Of a DNA stretch of 64,000 nucleotides, positions 22,010 to 35,000 are shown one piece after another. Source of the stretch: Armigeres subalbatus (Eukaryota > Arthropoda > Insecta > Diptera > Culicidae). Below the pieces are notes generated by a model. That model was not told the DNA's origin, did no database searches, and worked only from the letters and a program-made list of their open reading frames with translations. The stretch spans positions 1,178,001 through 1,242,000 of the forward strand of contig NW_026943277.1 of assembly GCF_024139115.2 (NCBI RefSeq), written 5' to 3'. The translations under genes and the position numbers were made by a program. Position 1 is the stretch's first letter. Every line of letters starts with the position of its first letter.

Positions 22010-22284
22010 GACAAAACTGTTCGCAAATGTTTATTTCTTCGATGTTCGAATACAAGTGATGATTTTGTGGTTAGGTATTTTTTCGCTACTCCTTCGCGCC
22101 AGCCAAGGCGACTATAATAATTAGGGTACGTTGATTAATCGAGAAAGGAAGGAAAGCATATCTCCGAATATCTACCGTCCTGTAGCCGCCCAATGTTTAG
22201 CCGCGGCGGGCAACTCCGACGCGCGTTGTACACCTTAACTGTGGCACATCTATACTTGCTGCGCACTTAAATGGGGAATGTGTT
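22010..22284. repeat. Dispersed repeat, left copy (pair of 28341-28632)
   Basis: About 270 bp matching 28341-28632 in the same orientation, including TGTTTATTTCTTCG, GCGACTATAATAATTAGGG and CCGCCCAATGTTTAGCCGCG. The pair brackets the copia element but neither copy adjoins the proposed primer-binding site, so LTR status is not supported. Confidence 0.6.
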
Positions 22285-22640
22285 AAGTGTGCAACACTGC
22301 TACCTACTGCTCAATTTACTAAAACGCAGTAAGCTGGTGCCCCTAAGCTGTCAACTATTTTCTCATTCAAACTTTGTAACCTGAAGTAATAAAACCAGTT
22401 TTTCTTTCTATTAACATTAAACAGTTTTCCTCAAGTTATTAGTCCATGTCCTCAAGTTATTGAGGCCATTGAAATACCGGAGCGGCAAGACCAGCCGACA
22501 CGCACGTCACGAAAGCAGAGAAGAAGAAACTACGGGAAAAACGAGCTAGGCAGGAGCGAGAATGCCGGTCGCTACTTATATCAAGAATAAGCGATTTCCA
22601 ACTGGAATACGTTCAAGCCCGAAGGAAATCTGGCAAGCAC
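22285..22640. other. 3' flank of the copia element
   Basis: Non-coding sequence following the copia polyprotein on the - strand. No LTR matching the 5' side was recognised. Confidence 0.4.
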
Positions 22641-25600
22641 TCAAGCGGGTGCCATATTCTCAGCAAACACGTTGGTTTTAATCGTTCCAAGGGGCTTAGT
22701 CAATGCATCAGCAACCATATCCTCGGAACATAAGTACTGCAACCTTATCACATCCTTACGACAAAGATCCTGTACGAACATTTGCTTTGTCTCAATATGC
22801 TTTGAACGTCTTGTCGTTCGTTCGGATTTTGCGAATGCTATACAAGACTGATTATCCTCGTATAATGTTGTAGGGTCTTCTTGTTTCACGCCGATGTCTT
22901 GTAGCACCCGCCTTAGCCAGATCGTCTCCTGAGCCGCATCACATAATGCAACGTATTCAGACTCCATTGATGAGAGTGATACCGAATTCTGTTTTGTGCT
23001 TTTCCATGATACTGCAGCTCCTCCGAACAAGAAAACATAGCCGGACGTCGATTTTCTGGATTTACAGTCGCCTGCCCAGTCTGCATCTGTGTAGCCTGTC
23101 AGCTCTAAAATAGATCCGTTGAAATACAACTTCTTGTTCACGGTGCCTTGCAAATATCTGACCACTCGTTTGGCAGCCACCCAGTCGGCTTCGGTTGGTT
23201 GAGTAACTTTGCGGCCCAATACTGAGGTTGCATATGCTACATCTGGTCTTGCATGAACTGATATGTAGAGCAATGCTCCTACTAGGCTTCGGTAGTCGGA
23301 ATTATTAGTTAACGGAGAACTCTCCACTTCGCCACGAGCATAGCATTCATCCATTGGCGTGCGTGCCGGCTTGCATTCTCCTAAACCAATTCTTTGAGCA
23401 GTTCGCTTGATGTATCCCGACAGACACACACTGTAATTTCCGTCAATACAGTCCACCTCAAGCCCGAGAAAATATTTTAGGTTTCCCAAGCAAGTTACAT
23501 CGAAATACTTTTTCAATTCGACATACACTTGGTCAATCAAATATTCGTCTTCGCACCCAACTACAATATCATCCACGTATAGCAATATGTATACCTTTTT
23601 ACCTTTCCACTCCCGTGTGTACAGACATGGGTCGGCCGAACTCTGTTTGAAACCCATATTTTTGAGTACTTCATCCACACGGTTATTCCAGCATCTAGCG
23701 GACTGACGGAGTCCGTAAATGCTCTTCTGAAGGTGGCACACCATTTGTTCTCGACCAGGCTCAGCGAAACCATGAGGTTGGCGCATGAATACTTCCTCAT
23801 TAAGATCCCCGTGAAGGTATGCAGTTCGGACGTCTAGATGTTTAAGGTGCAACTTACGATGGCTTGCGATGGCTAACAAAATCCTTAGCGTTGCATACTT
23901 GGCAACGGGTGCATATACTTCCGCAAAATCAACACCGAGTATCTGGCCGCAACCCTGAGCGACTAATCGCGCCTTGTATTTGACGGCATCACCTTCTTCG
24001 TTTCGTTTAACTTTATACACCCATCTGCTACCTATGGTCTTCTTCCGGGTGGAAGCTCTACCAGCTTCCATGTTCCCAGCTCTCGATGTGATGCTAGCTC
24101 CTCGTGCATTGCTTCCAACCAAGCGTTCTTTTTCGGACACTTAATTGCATCTTGGTATGATGATGGCTCGAACTCCTCCTGTGTACTGGCAGCATTTATC
24201 TCTTCAATAAATCGTATCGGTGGTTTTCCCTTGTTGTGTCGCTGTGACCGACGCCGTATGTCATCTTCCTCAAATCCTTCGAAATCAGACTCCTCGGTTT
24301 CGTGGTCCATAGGGAGAAAAACTTTATCCGATGCACTGAACCATTCTGCTTCGCTTTGATCATCATGAGCGGAATACAAATCATCCACGTTGACAACTTC
24401 TGAAGGATCTATCATGACATCCTTTCTTGGTGTTATATCCTTGACGGTCTTTTGGCCTGCGGGTTCTTCGACGAACTTTGCGTCTCGGCTGATCACCACC
24501 TTATCCGTATCGGGGTTGAGGAAGCGATACGCTTTTCTCCCTTCAGCGTACCCAACGAAAATCATACGAACACCTTTGTTGTCCAGCTTTTTCCTACGCT
24601 CTTTAGGAATATGAACGAAGGCAGTAGAACCCAAAACTTTCATATGACTATAGCTCGGTTTGTCTCCAAACCAAAGCTCATGTGGTGTTCTGCCAGTTGA
24701 CGATGCCGGTACACGATTTAGAATATAATTGGCAGTACATACCCTTCGCCCCAATACTTCCTGGGTAAACCAGCCTCAGAAATCAAGCAACGTGTCATCT
24801 CGATAAGCGTTCGGTTCTTTCTTTCGGCTTTCCGTTTTGTTGTGGGCAATAAGGTGCAGTTAGCTGCTGGATAATACCGTTTCTTTTGAGCAAACTTTTC
24901 ACTGACTCATTGATGTACTCGCCGCCACCATCACTTCTGATGACTTTCGGTACCTTCCCGAATTGCGTACGAACCATGTTGATATAGTCCAGGATTTTCT
25001 CCTCTACCTGAGACTTCCGTTGAAGCAGGTATACTACACAATAGCGACTATAATCATCAATCATAGTCATGATGTAACGATTACCCCCTGGTGTTTGAAC
25101 ATCCATCTGTCCACATAAGTGTGTGTGGACGAGATCCAGCAATACCTTTGATTTCGCTTGTGATTGTTTGGGAAATGGTAAACATGACAGCTTACCTTGA
25201 CAGCAAATAGAACAGACCGAGCGAATACCACAGTCGACCAGCTTCAATCCGTTTCCTAGTTCTTCTCGTACAATCTTGCTAATGTCCTCGTGGTGGCGGT
25301 GTCCTAAGCGACGATGCCAAAGATGTTGACAATCTTCTCGATGCCGCGCAGCAACTTGCAGCGATCGTTCACCACGAAGCTTCAGTTGATACAAGTTTCC
25401 GTTTCGAGATCCAACGACGACAACTATATTATTCTTTCGGATTTGACAGCCGTTTCGATTAAACACCACTTCGTACCCTTCGTCAGCGATTTTGCTGACG
25501 GATAGCAGATTGTTCGTCAAAACTGGTACGTGAAGCACATTCTTCAACCTCAAATCAACTGCGCCATATTCACCGTTATCAGCTGCAAGCTTTCTGTCAC

Positions 25601-25793
25601 CGATGCCTTCGGAGAACACAACTTTGCCATCTGCCAAGCATATTTGTTCCCGGTGCGAAGAATCAGTAATTTCCAATTTCGTAATATCTCCGGTCATATG
25701 CGATGTACATCCTGAGTCCAAATACCAAACGTCATCCGCCGCATCAGATCGTACACCAAAACACACTTGTCCATCTGATCCTGCTTTATTCAC
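22641..25793 (-). pseudogene. copia 1 pol (protease, integrase, RT, RNase H)
   Basis: Protease motif WYLDSGCTSHM near 25725 is intact. The pre-integrase domain has the LWHRRLGH...CSICCQGK zinc pattern near 25320-25190. The integrase core carries DYSRY and SDGGGEY around 25050-24910. RT has YVDDIVVG near 23575 and RNase H has TDADWAGD near 23075. Reading frames break near 24790 (after KPKERTER) and near 24030-24130 (integrase C-terminus to RT), leaving three long pieces: 25793-24795, 24754-24032 and 24140-22641. The last piece is open for 499 codons, so decay is moderate. Confidence 0.87.
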
Positions 25794-25976
25794 TTTTTGC
25801 TTTCTTTCGCCTGCTTCATCCCGATCAGGCGCACGGATTCTGTCATTTTGCTTTCCAGCATTTGTGATCTGCTTCCGTTGCTGATCTTGCTTGAACTTCC
25901 GACAATCCCGCTTGTAATGCCCTTCCTTGCCGCAATAGTGGCACTTAAACTTTGTTTTACCGGTATGCAGCGCAGA

Positions 25977-26556
25977 TTACTCATGAAGCGATGGCTGCTG
26001 ACCGTGTTCACAACGGCGTCTCCATTCTTCCAATAAGCGGCCTTTAACAAAATCCATTGTCAAATCTTCTTCCGGGCGCGATTCCATTGACATAACCAAC
26101 ACGTTATACGACTCCGGGAGGCTTGAAAGAATGACGGCAATTAACCAGTGGTCTGCTAACTTTTCTCCTATTCCGGTAAGGCGATTCACGAGCATGGTGA
26201 TCTGCGACAAATGCTCGGCCATATTTCCCTTGTCCGACAAACGCAACGAAATCAGCCGACGAAGCAGGTAAACTTTCCCCGACATCGACTTTCGTTCGTG
26301 GTACTGCTGAAGAGAATCCCACATCTCCTTTGCAGTTGCTTTCTCCATTACATGGCACAATTGAGAATCCTCCAGTGCCAGACCGATGACCGACTGAGCA
26401 ATTCCATCTCGCGATAGCCAATCCTTTGTTATGGTTTGGGAGGATTTGCTTTAACAACGTCCGCTAAGCCTTTTCTCCGAGCACTAACATAACCTTATAC
26501 TTCCACAGGGGCCAGTTATGATCCCCTAGCTTTTCCAGCATAATGCTCTCGGACAT
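25977..26556 (-). pseudogene. copia 1 gag, broken
   Basis: The Met at 26556 starts a gag N-terminus (LEKLGDHNWPLWKYKVMLVL) that meets a stop about 25 codons in, near 26484. The main gag body is in another frame (26360-25977) and contains the UBN2-type core (MWDSLQQYHE, RRLISLRLSD, LILSSLPESY-like). It ends in a stop near 25977, before the zinc knuckle (CHYCGKEGHYKRDC) at about 25945-25905, which is in a third context. At least three breaks. Confidence 0.8.
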
Positions 26557-26699
26557 TTTTCCGGCAACTTCCGACGGACGAAAACGATATTACCGCGAAC
26601 CGAACTATCCGAAAACTGCTGGACCCATACCCTAATGGCCAAATTACACCAGAGGAACTTCCGAATCAGGCATTACTATTTTTCAGATACAAAAACGTG

Positions 26700-27545
26700 T
26701 GCTTTATTCAGTTTGGTTAAAATACAATGACAGTTTTCAAGAGTGCAGTGTGGCTAGTATTATTTGAAGTGTATCCGATCAAATGAAAATTATATTCCAA
26801 CACTACTTTTGTGGAACTTGTTTGACAGTTGGTATGAATCAGAGACGATGGCGATATATATAATATCTATAAACAACGTCTCTGGTATGAATAAAAGCAG
26901 TAAATACTACAAATTGTTTGTAGTCTGCTCAGGAGCTTGCTACAAAATTATTCCATCGCCAGGATTTAAATTTGCCTAAATGGTAAAAGGTGTTTACGAA
27001 TTGAAATAACCCCCACAAATTAAATTAACGATACGATTAGTGTTATTTATCAAAGTTTCTACGGTATGGTCGGTTTTTACTAGTTTTTTTTACGCCGGTC
27101 GTTTTTATGCGACGAATTATTTTCGAAATTTTGGGACATACGCTGGTATTTATACGGATTTTCTTGAAGTTTTTTTACGCGGTTGTTTTAAATGATCGAT
27201 AGAAACGGTACGTCCACCACGTAAAAACCGACTTAAGTATATCGATTTTTGGAAGTGGACGTAAAATGTTCGACGAAACATTTGAGTGAATCGAATCACG
27301 AGGAGAAGCGGCGAACGGCAAATGCGATCTATACATCCGTGTAACAAAACAGCAGATTCCAAAAACCACGGTCAAAATGACTTCAGCTATAAACGATTAT
27401 TTTCTATTTTTACGTACCCTGACTATAATAAAAAAAACGCGTAAAATAACTTTAAAAAATCCGCGTGAAAACCCACAAAGATCCCAAATTTAAAATAGTT
27501 GCGTCAAAATGAATTACGCTAAAAAAAACGCGTGATTTTAATACA
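26700..27545. other. Unassigned AT-rich sequence
   Basis: Contains repeated short TTTTTACGCGG-like motifs and their complements (27080-27520), suggestive of an old degraded DNA element. No boundaries can be drawn. Confidence 0.35.
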
Positions 27546-27547
27546 TA

Positions 27548-27671
27548 TAGGGCACTGCACGGACTGCTTCGTCTCTTTCTCGCTGCAAAGAAATTTGAAA
27601 ACAACAAGGCCAGTAAACGTCAAAATATATGAGGAACGAAAGAGAAAGATATGTTTCCGTGCAGTGCCCTA
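27548..27671. mobile_element. 124-bp MITE, TIR TAGGGCACTGCACGGA
   Basis: Inverted termini of 16 bp, TAGGGCACTGCACGGA and its complement, flank AT-rich sequence. The outer bases are TA on both sides, so a TA target duplication (Tc1/mariner-like) is possible. Confidence 0.68.
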
Positions 27672-27679
27672 TACCAGAG

Positions 27680-28340
27680 CAAGCGTCAGCGTGTCGGAAA
27701 ATTGCCGAAAAAAACGTTGGATTCAATTCCCGAACTCAAGCAATGCGATGAAAAATATCAAGATTCTTGGACCCAGAATCATAATTTCTCTCACGCTAGG
27801 TTTTTTTACTTATTTGAATTTTCAATATATTATAATATATATATGGTAGGGAACAACTGCAACATGAAAAACAAAACATAAACAAAGCAAATTTTGACAG
27901 ATATAATTTGTAGCAAATACTACTCTTTTATTTTTGAAATTAGTATTTACTACTATGTTCGAAAAAGTTTATTATTCATACCAAATCAACTTTACTACAT
28001 GTGGACCTTACTACAAAGTAGTAACTACATATTGTAGATTTTACTACTTTTTATTCATACGAGCCATTGTTCTCGACCGTAGTTACGGCTACTTCTCAAA
28101 TTTTGTACTCAAACGGACTCAAAGGAAAAAAGTTCAAAATGTAACGGTAAATGCCACAAATCAAGATACGATTTTCAAACGATTCTTAATCGCTGGCGAG
28201 TTTTTATCACTTGATAATTAAAAAGTAAGATCGCGGGTGAGTGTTGATCATCCTCGATTTTTTGAAAATTTGATTTTTCCCATCCCTGTTTCGGACGAGC
28301 GAGAACTTTTCACCGCCTGATCGCAAAATAAAAATACGGA
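27680..28340. other. Unassigned AT-rich sequence
   Basis: Low complexity with repeated TTACTAC motifs (27905-28060). No gene recognised. Confidence 0.35.
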
Positions 28341-28632
28341 CAAAAATGTCCACAGGTGTTTATTTCTTCGCTGTTCGAATATAAGTGATGATTTGTGGTT
28401 AGGTATTTTATCTCTACTCCTGGCGCTGGCGTGGTCTCGCGCCAGCCAAGGCGACTATAATAATTAGGGTGCGTTGATTAATCGAGGGGAAGGAAAGTTG
28501 ACGCATATCTCCGAACATCTACCGTCCTGTAGCCGCCCAATGTTTAGCCGCGGCGGGCTGCTCTGACGCGTGTTGTACACCTTAACTGTGGCACATCTAT
28601 ACTTGCTGCGCACTCAAATGAGGAATGGTCAT
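28341..28632. repeat. Dispersed repeat, right copy (pair of 22010-22284)
   Basis: Same repeat as 22010-22284, with an extra ~18 bp (TGGCGCTGGCGTGGTCTC region) in the middle. Its origin is unknown. Confidence 0.6.
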
Positions 28633-31291
28633 CACGTTCAGTATAATGAAAAAAACAACTTAATTTTTCAAATACTTTGTATTATGATTCATACATTACG
28701 CTAGTATTGTTTTCAGTATTTTCATAGTCAATATCAGTTAATTTATACCGCATTGATTAAAATTATCATACACAGTCCTGCATAAATCCCACGTAATACG
28801 CATGACGGGACTTATCCTTCTTACATGCTTCATTCTTCTCGCAGAACAATCCATTACACGATTTATACGCTTGCTAAACATTGAATACATATCTATTGTA
28901 CTAAAAATTATAAAATTACTCGAATCCAGATCGATAACGCAATAGTAGTGGAAGAAAATTTCAACTCATTTTTTAACAAAACCTATACAGAATATGTTCC
29001 CAGAACAAATTACCTTCAAACGAAGCGGTTGCGAGTTATTGATACACAAATCTAATCGATTTGTACTGGTAGTCTCAGATTCCAGATCCTCGCCTGTTTT
29101 GTACAAAACCTATTTTTTTACAATTTGGAAGTGTAATACTGTTCTCCAGCACGTTGATCGCATGATCAATTGATTATGATTCATGAACAAAAGAGCTATT
29201 TATCATACAAACAAATCATTCTGTAAAAGCAAATTAACAGTTATCGATATGAAGAAGAAGTCATAAGCTTACAAGGAATTAACAATAGCGCAAACAAATG
29301 TTTTATAAATCGTTAATCTCCTTAGAAAGCTTATGGTAATAATGCTGAAAATGTGAACTGTCCTGATTTTACGTGTACTAATTTTGTTGCAAATCTGTTT
29401 TGACTGGTATAAAAAATGACAAAAGTTTGATCTGTAACGCGAACATTCAGCAATTCCTACTATAACTAGGTGGTTTAGATTCTACAAACGACTTGAATAG
29501 CTGTTAAATGCATTGCTGATAATGCCGTTTCAGGGCAGCGTGCAAATTGGGTTTGTTGGAGGATTGATCATAAATAATAATGTATTGCAAGTTTCTTAAC
29601 ATCGGCTGTTTTTTTGTCAATATGTTACGTTACGATCGTAGATAAAATGATGCTACTTGATAAAACACTCATTGCTGTTTGGCTATTATCGGTATTATTA
29701 TAATTCGATTAGGAATAGTTTTTAGTTCGTTTGTTTGAAACACTACTTTGAAGCATTACCGATTTGTTTGTTCTTGAATGATTTTTTTTTTTGTTTCTAT
29801 AGGTTGACAAATAGCGTATTCATCTTCATCTATTCTTTTATCAATTTGTTTATTTATTGTGCCAGTATCTAGCACAACATCTATGTTGGCTTCTTTACAT
29901 ATAAATATCTATCGAAAAAATAAACAGCTTTACATAAAATTTACATACAGAAAATCAACAAAAATAGATTGCACTGTTTTATGCAGGAAAATTTCCATGC
30001 ATTATCTTTTTATATTTTTCAAAATATCACTGAAATATGAGAATCGTAGGATAACGAATAATGCAAGACAAAAACTGATTAATTCATGTTCCAATTTTAG
30101 TTGATCGAATTTTCCAACCAAACTACGATAGATTTTTCGTTGCAGAGACAATCTCGCGGATATAGAAGAAATTGTTTATAATATGGAACGGGCTGTTGCT
30201 TTAATCGACACCTATCTAATTGAGCAAAACATAGATTTTTGAATGCTTCCAACACAGATATTGTTTTAGAAAAAGTTTCGTTTCAAGATGTCGACCATTT
30301 TATTCAAAGCACGTGGAAGATTTTTTCTGATATAATCGTAGCTCAACAACGAATCACAATGAATGGATCAGAAATTCAAACCTGATCAATGTTGCATTTG
30401 CGATCGCAATCTACACGAAATATAAAATATTTGTCTAAATTTAACACAAAAATAACCAACATAGCAAATTTTGCAAATGGACTTGCGATCATTATTTAAA
30501 AGATTGAGAACATGATTCTGATAGGAAGAATGCGGCTTGAGAAGGGCCTTTCCTATTATTGTCATGTTTCAAACTCGATTATTGATATAAAAACTATTTT
30601 CTGGACAAAATTGAGCACAAAAGAAAACCATAGATAAAAATCATGCGAAAGACGCAACTTCCACTAATTTTTATTCTTCAAATCTATCAATTCAAGTTAG
30701 CAAATTAGAAGGTCAATATCAACGAACCGAAAATCATAAATATTTTCTTTTGTTTTGCGAAATACGGAAAACTAGTTCGTAAAATATTTTTACACTATAA
30801 GGTTCAATTTAGAAAATTGTCTAAATGTATTCATTGACAAATATTGTTTTATCAACCGCTAATTTATAGCTACTGCCATCATTAAGCCTTCGACGATAAT
30901 AATTTTATAGTTGATTTTTCTCTCTATCATAGCAATTTTCAATGCTTGTTTTCAGTATAGGAACGTATGGTTTATTTATAAAGAAAGCATAAAAATAAGT
31001 CTCTATAAAAAAAATTTAAAAAAAATAATTCGCTTGAAAACTTGTATACAAAAATAGAGAGCATCATACACATTCAGCTGCATATCTACAATTTTTACCT
31101 ATCATACTTTACTTCTTGATGTTTTACTTAGTAAACATTTTATATTATATTGGCATTCATAATAACTTAAAGGAACAGGAAGCATCCAGACGATATTGCA
31201 GAGAGCATTATCAACAGATATTAATACCTACAAGAATATACTTCTACAGTAGATTCTACTTAAACCATCGTCTTAATTTACCAGCACGCAA
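28633..31291. other. Region downstream of the ARIP4-like gene
   Basis: About 2.6 kb of AT-rich sequence without recognisable repeats or ORFs. The - strand 3'UTR of the ARIP4-like gene must lie in its right part. The nearest AATAAA on that strand is at 30976-30971, about 316 bp after the stop. Confidence 0.4.
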
Positions 31292-32043
31292 TTACTGCCA
31301 CTGACCGACGCCAGGTTGACTAGGATACGGAGGATAGTTGTAGTTCGAGGGAGGTGGCGGCGGTGGATATGAATGGTACTGGGGATCTCCGGCAGAGTAC
31401 GGAGCCCCCGCCGCCGGATAGTAAGGATACGCAGGAGGAGGGTAATAGCCTTGGGTTTGGTATCCCTGCGCCTGGTAGGGATACTGATAGGGATTGGCGC
31501 CGTTGTCGGGGATGTAAGTCGGAGGACTTTCGAAACTGCCGGCAGCGGAACCGGCCGCATTGCCTACAGGAGCAGCACTCTCCGGACGATGGAAAGCGGA
31601 ACCATTAGAGCTAACTGCTTGTGTGGTGGCTGGTGCACTGCTCGGAGCAGTGCTGTTATACGAAGAATAAGGAGTAAAAGTGGAGGGGCTGGCAGATGAT
31701 TGTAGATGTTGGTAGCTCGAAGTCGCATCAGCGGGATTGGCTGTGGCCACGGGAGGTGTCTGATAGTTTTGCTGCTGCTGGTTCGGTTGATGTGCCGAAG
31801 GGACCGGTGGAGGCGCGTAACCGTGGGATGAGGAACCACGGGAATGACTTCTTACCTGGCTGGGCTGAGGTTGTTGTGCTGTTGTTGATTGCTGCTGCTG
31901 ATGGTAATAACTAGATGAATCAGTTGGAACCGTCGATGAGGACATAACGGTATTAGCGGTTGACACGGATGTCGGCGGCGATTGGTAGTAGTTTGAACGA
32001 TTCACAGATGAGTTTGTGCTGTTGCTAGATGTGTACGATGAAC
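31292..32043 (-). CDS. ARIP4-like last exon
   Basis: Acceptor ATGTTCAG/GTTC joins TVYS-G to [10 protein letters not shown]. The exon continues the Pro/Gln/Tyr-rich tail and ends [10 protein letters not shown] and a TAA at 31294-31292. It is separated from the previous exon by a 10-kb intron holding LINE, SINE and MITE insertions and a possible nested small gene. Confidence 0.82.
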
Positions 32044-35000
32044 CTGAACATACAATATACGGTACTGAGTTTCCTTACACCATTGTTAACGGATGTTATA
32101 AAAGCATTTAATGCTAAATAGTGATAGCAATTGATAAAAATTTTACTACAAAATGCAGAAAATAATTTAGCGGATGCTTTTATTCCATAATATTTTCTTG
32201 GTATTTTTACCCTTAAAAAACAAAATTCCGCGAAATTATTTTCTGAATTTTTTTCATTCATAATTCATAATTATTATTATGATAATATTATCGTCAAGTA
32301 TCTGCAATAAACCATGATCGTTGCAAACAGTAGCAATTTTTCTGCATTCCGGGAGGCTTGTCCTTAATTTCAGCACTGTACGAACATTATTATGTCAAAT
32401 TTAGGTTTTTTGGAAATGGAGTAGAAAAGCATATACAACATAAATATGAATTCAAAATTCACCACCAGATTTAATGTATAATGACCATAATTTAATTTCG
32501 ATGCCAATTTCAAATACCGCCACATTTTTTAAGACACCGCATAAAATTTCGCACAACAAAATCAAGGTGAGATATGAGAAAAAGAAACGCATGGAATCAA
32601 ATTGGCAGTGCTCGTCCTTTTTATGCTGGAACTCCAGATAAACCACTTGTGTATAAGACATTCGAAAATGTTTACACAAACAACTCAAAATAAAGAAAAA
32701 GGTTATAGGGGGACAAGGGGCAATATGAACACCCTAAGGTTCAATCAATATAAAATGTTTAAAATTGTATATACGTCGAATATTAAACAGCTACATGATA
32801 TTAAGATTATATAATCTATTCACTAAACGCACATCTGTACAGAATAAACCTTGTCGATAGCAACTTATGTAGGTGCGGAGCCGGTTATGATGACATCGAT
32901 CACGTAGTTTGGTTCTGCTCGGAAAACGACGTCTCCAGAGAGCAATTATTGGATACCCTAGTGGCCCGAGGTAAACAACCCTTCCAGGAGATAAGAGGTG
33001 TTTTGGGGGATCGTGATGTGGTCTATATGCAAGCCATTTATAGTTTTCTTTGTTCCTCTGACATAAAAGTCTAACACTTTTGTTTTTTTTTCTTTTCTTC
33101 TGAAAAATCTTCACGTCATGTTTACCTGAAAACAAATGTGGTTCTCATCCACCACACTTTTCACGTAAGAGTGACCTGAATGGCATGTAACCTGAACAAA
33201 ACTTAGCTTCGGTGAGTTACGTGATTTATCAGGTGAATCTGACTGGATTTTCCAGTACTAATGACGTGAAGTTTGAAAGTAGTTACGTGTTTGATCAGGT
33301 GAACCTTACGTGAATTCTACGTACCGGTTACGTGAACTTTCAGTGAAAGCTACATGATATCAGGTATGCTTTGAAATATATTACAAAATTGTTTTTTTTT
33401 AAAAGAATGCAAAATAAGTTAGTAACTGCCAGCAGCCGTAAATAGGAAACCTCTTCGCGTTGCTGATGTGCTTGATGCGTTGAAATGCATTTGATGCAAA
33501 ATGATGTCTCTAATATTAGACAAGGAATGCTGTCATTCGGCAATTGCACTTCGGAGTTATCGCTAAAACACTGTTGGAGAACAAATCAACGAATGTCGAA
33601 TAAAATTTATCAGATTTGGACAGCAATGTTGAAACTAGATTCTTTCACAAACATTGCTGCTATTTCCGATGTTGAACCAATCAAAAGGTAGTCCATCCTT
33701 GGACGTTGAAATCTGAAATAATTTTTTTATGCTAACGCTACCGAAAAACTGTAGTTCTAGACTTCATGTAGCTTAAACTTCTTCCAAATCACTTTTCTAC
33801 GAATCTTCTAAATTTCATGCGACTTCCGTTGATATTTTTTCCAAGGAGGGAACTGGAGGTTCGGAAAATTCTCGCCTAGTTGCACCTAAAATATCCTTTA
33901 CCTCTGCGAAGCCTAACTATGTTTAGGTTATGTATCATTCATTCTTACGTGATTGTCAAGTCACTTCCACGTGAAAAGTATGGTGGATGATAACCACGTT
34001 TGTTTTCAGGTAAATCTGACGTGAAGATTGCTTACAATGCTGGTTTTCCGTAAATGCCGAAGCTGCAATCACACTAACACACTCTCACTTAAGTTGTTTA
34101 CGAGTACATACAAACATATTCACCAAGATTTTTAGTAAAAGTTACGTGAATTTCAGGTGAACATTACCAACGTCACGTAGCAATCATCGTTTGTTCAAGA
34201 CAGTTCAGTTACGTGATTTTTCACGTGAATATGACGTGATGATTATTTAGAGTGCATGCGAACCATTTTTCGAGCACGACGACACACCACATCGTCCCCG
34301 ACGCCAAATGACCGGATGAGCTGCTGAAATTCCTTGATTATGATGATTCCCTGATTCCCGAATCCTAATCCCCATCCATCCTTAAACATTGTAAACCTAA
34401 CCTCGAGTCACCACGAGTACGTTGGCTTATTTCCCTCAAGAAACGTGGCTCCGTAAAGTGTTATACACGCCTGAGCCTACCAAATAAACGAACTTGGAAA
34501 AAAAAAGATTATATAACATTCCCCAGAAAGCCATTCCCCAGAAAACCGTTCCCCAGAAAACCACTCCCCAGAATGTACCATGTACCAGAATTTTTTTCTT
34601 CATGCCTTTAAAAAGATTCCTGCAATAACGAAAAAAGATTTTAGCAACTAAAAAATTGGAAGGCTCGGGAAAAAACTGCAAACAAGTAGGTACAGTTCAA
34701 TCTGATATATTATGTTATACAAAGAGTTGTCCTTAGCAGACATTGAAAAAAAACAAATCATGAGTAAAAATCGGCTAAATTTATGCCAACTTGATGCTCT
34801 ACTGCGGCCTAATCGCTGATGCTTTCTAGATCGTTGAAATTTGACGTTCGTTGATTCAATGTTTAAAGATCTTCATCGCTCATCAACGGGAGACAAGTGA
34901 GCGAGGCAAATCACTCGGTAACCTAACAACGAGTGTTGTTTCTACACGCTGTTAGAAAAATCTTTTCAGACATTAGGAAAATTAGGTCCGCTATGAGAAT

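Larger units (their letters stand above)
15745..22015 (-). mobile_element. Minus-strand LINE, split by two insertions
   Basis: A non-LTR element in the reverse orientation is preserved as three blocks. 22015-21701 is the endonuclease-RT linker, with RNDWYDGECEQLVEEKKAAW. 18848-18330 carries QHYEEHLNGN followed by RT with the FADDI catalytic motif. 16438-15745 is the C-terminal part with a 3' tail rich in TTTATT on the + strand. Coding reads across both insertion points once the insertions (16439-18321 and 18857-21692) are ignored, so the block order is secure. There are many stops and frameshifts. The 3' end sits in the + strand LINE, showing that this element is the younger of the two. Confidence 0.78.
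22641..26640 (-). mobile_element. Ty1/copia retrotransposon 1, decayed
   Basis: On the - strand the order is primer-binding-like site (26618-26633), gag, zinc knuckle, protease, integrase, RT and RNase H, which is the copia order. The primer site resembles the GGTTATGGG-type site of copia elements, where a half initiator-tRNA-Met primes. A polyadenylation-like AATAAA on the - strand near 26695 suggests that the 5' LTR lies just beyond. No matching LTR pair is visible. Confidence 0.85.

Noticed and set aside
22010..28632. LTR pair of copia 1
   Set aside because: The repeats are not next to the primer-site-like sequence or the polypurine side, and no TG...CA ends could be fixed.
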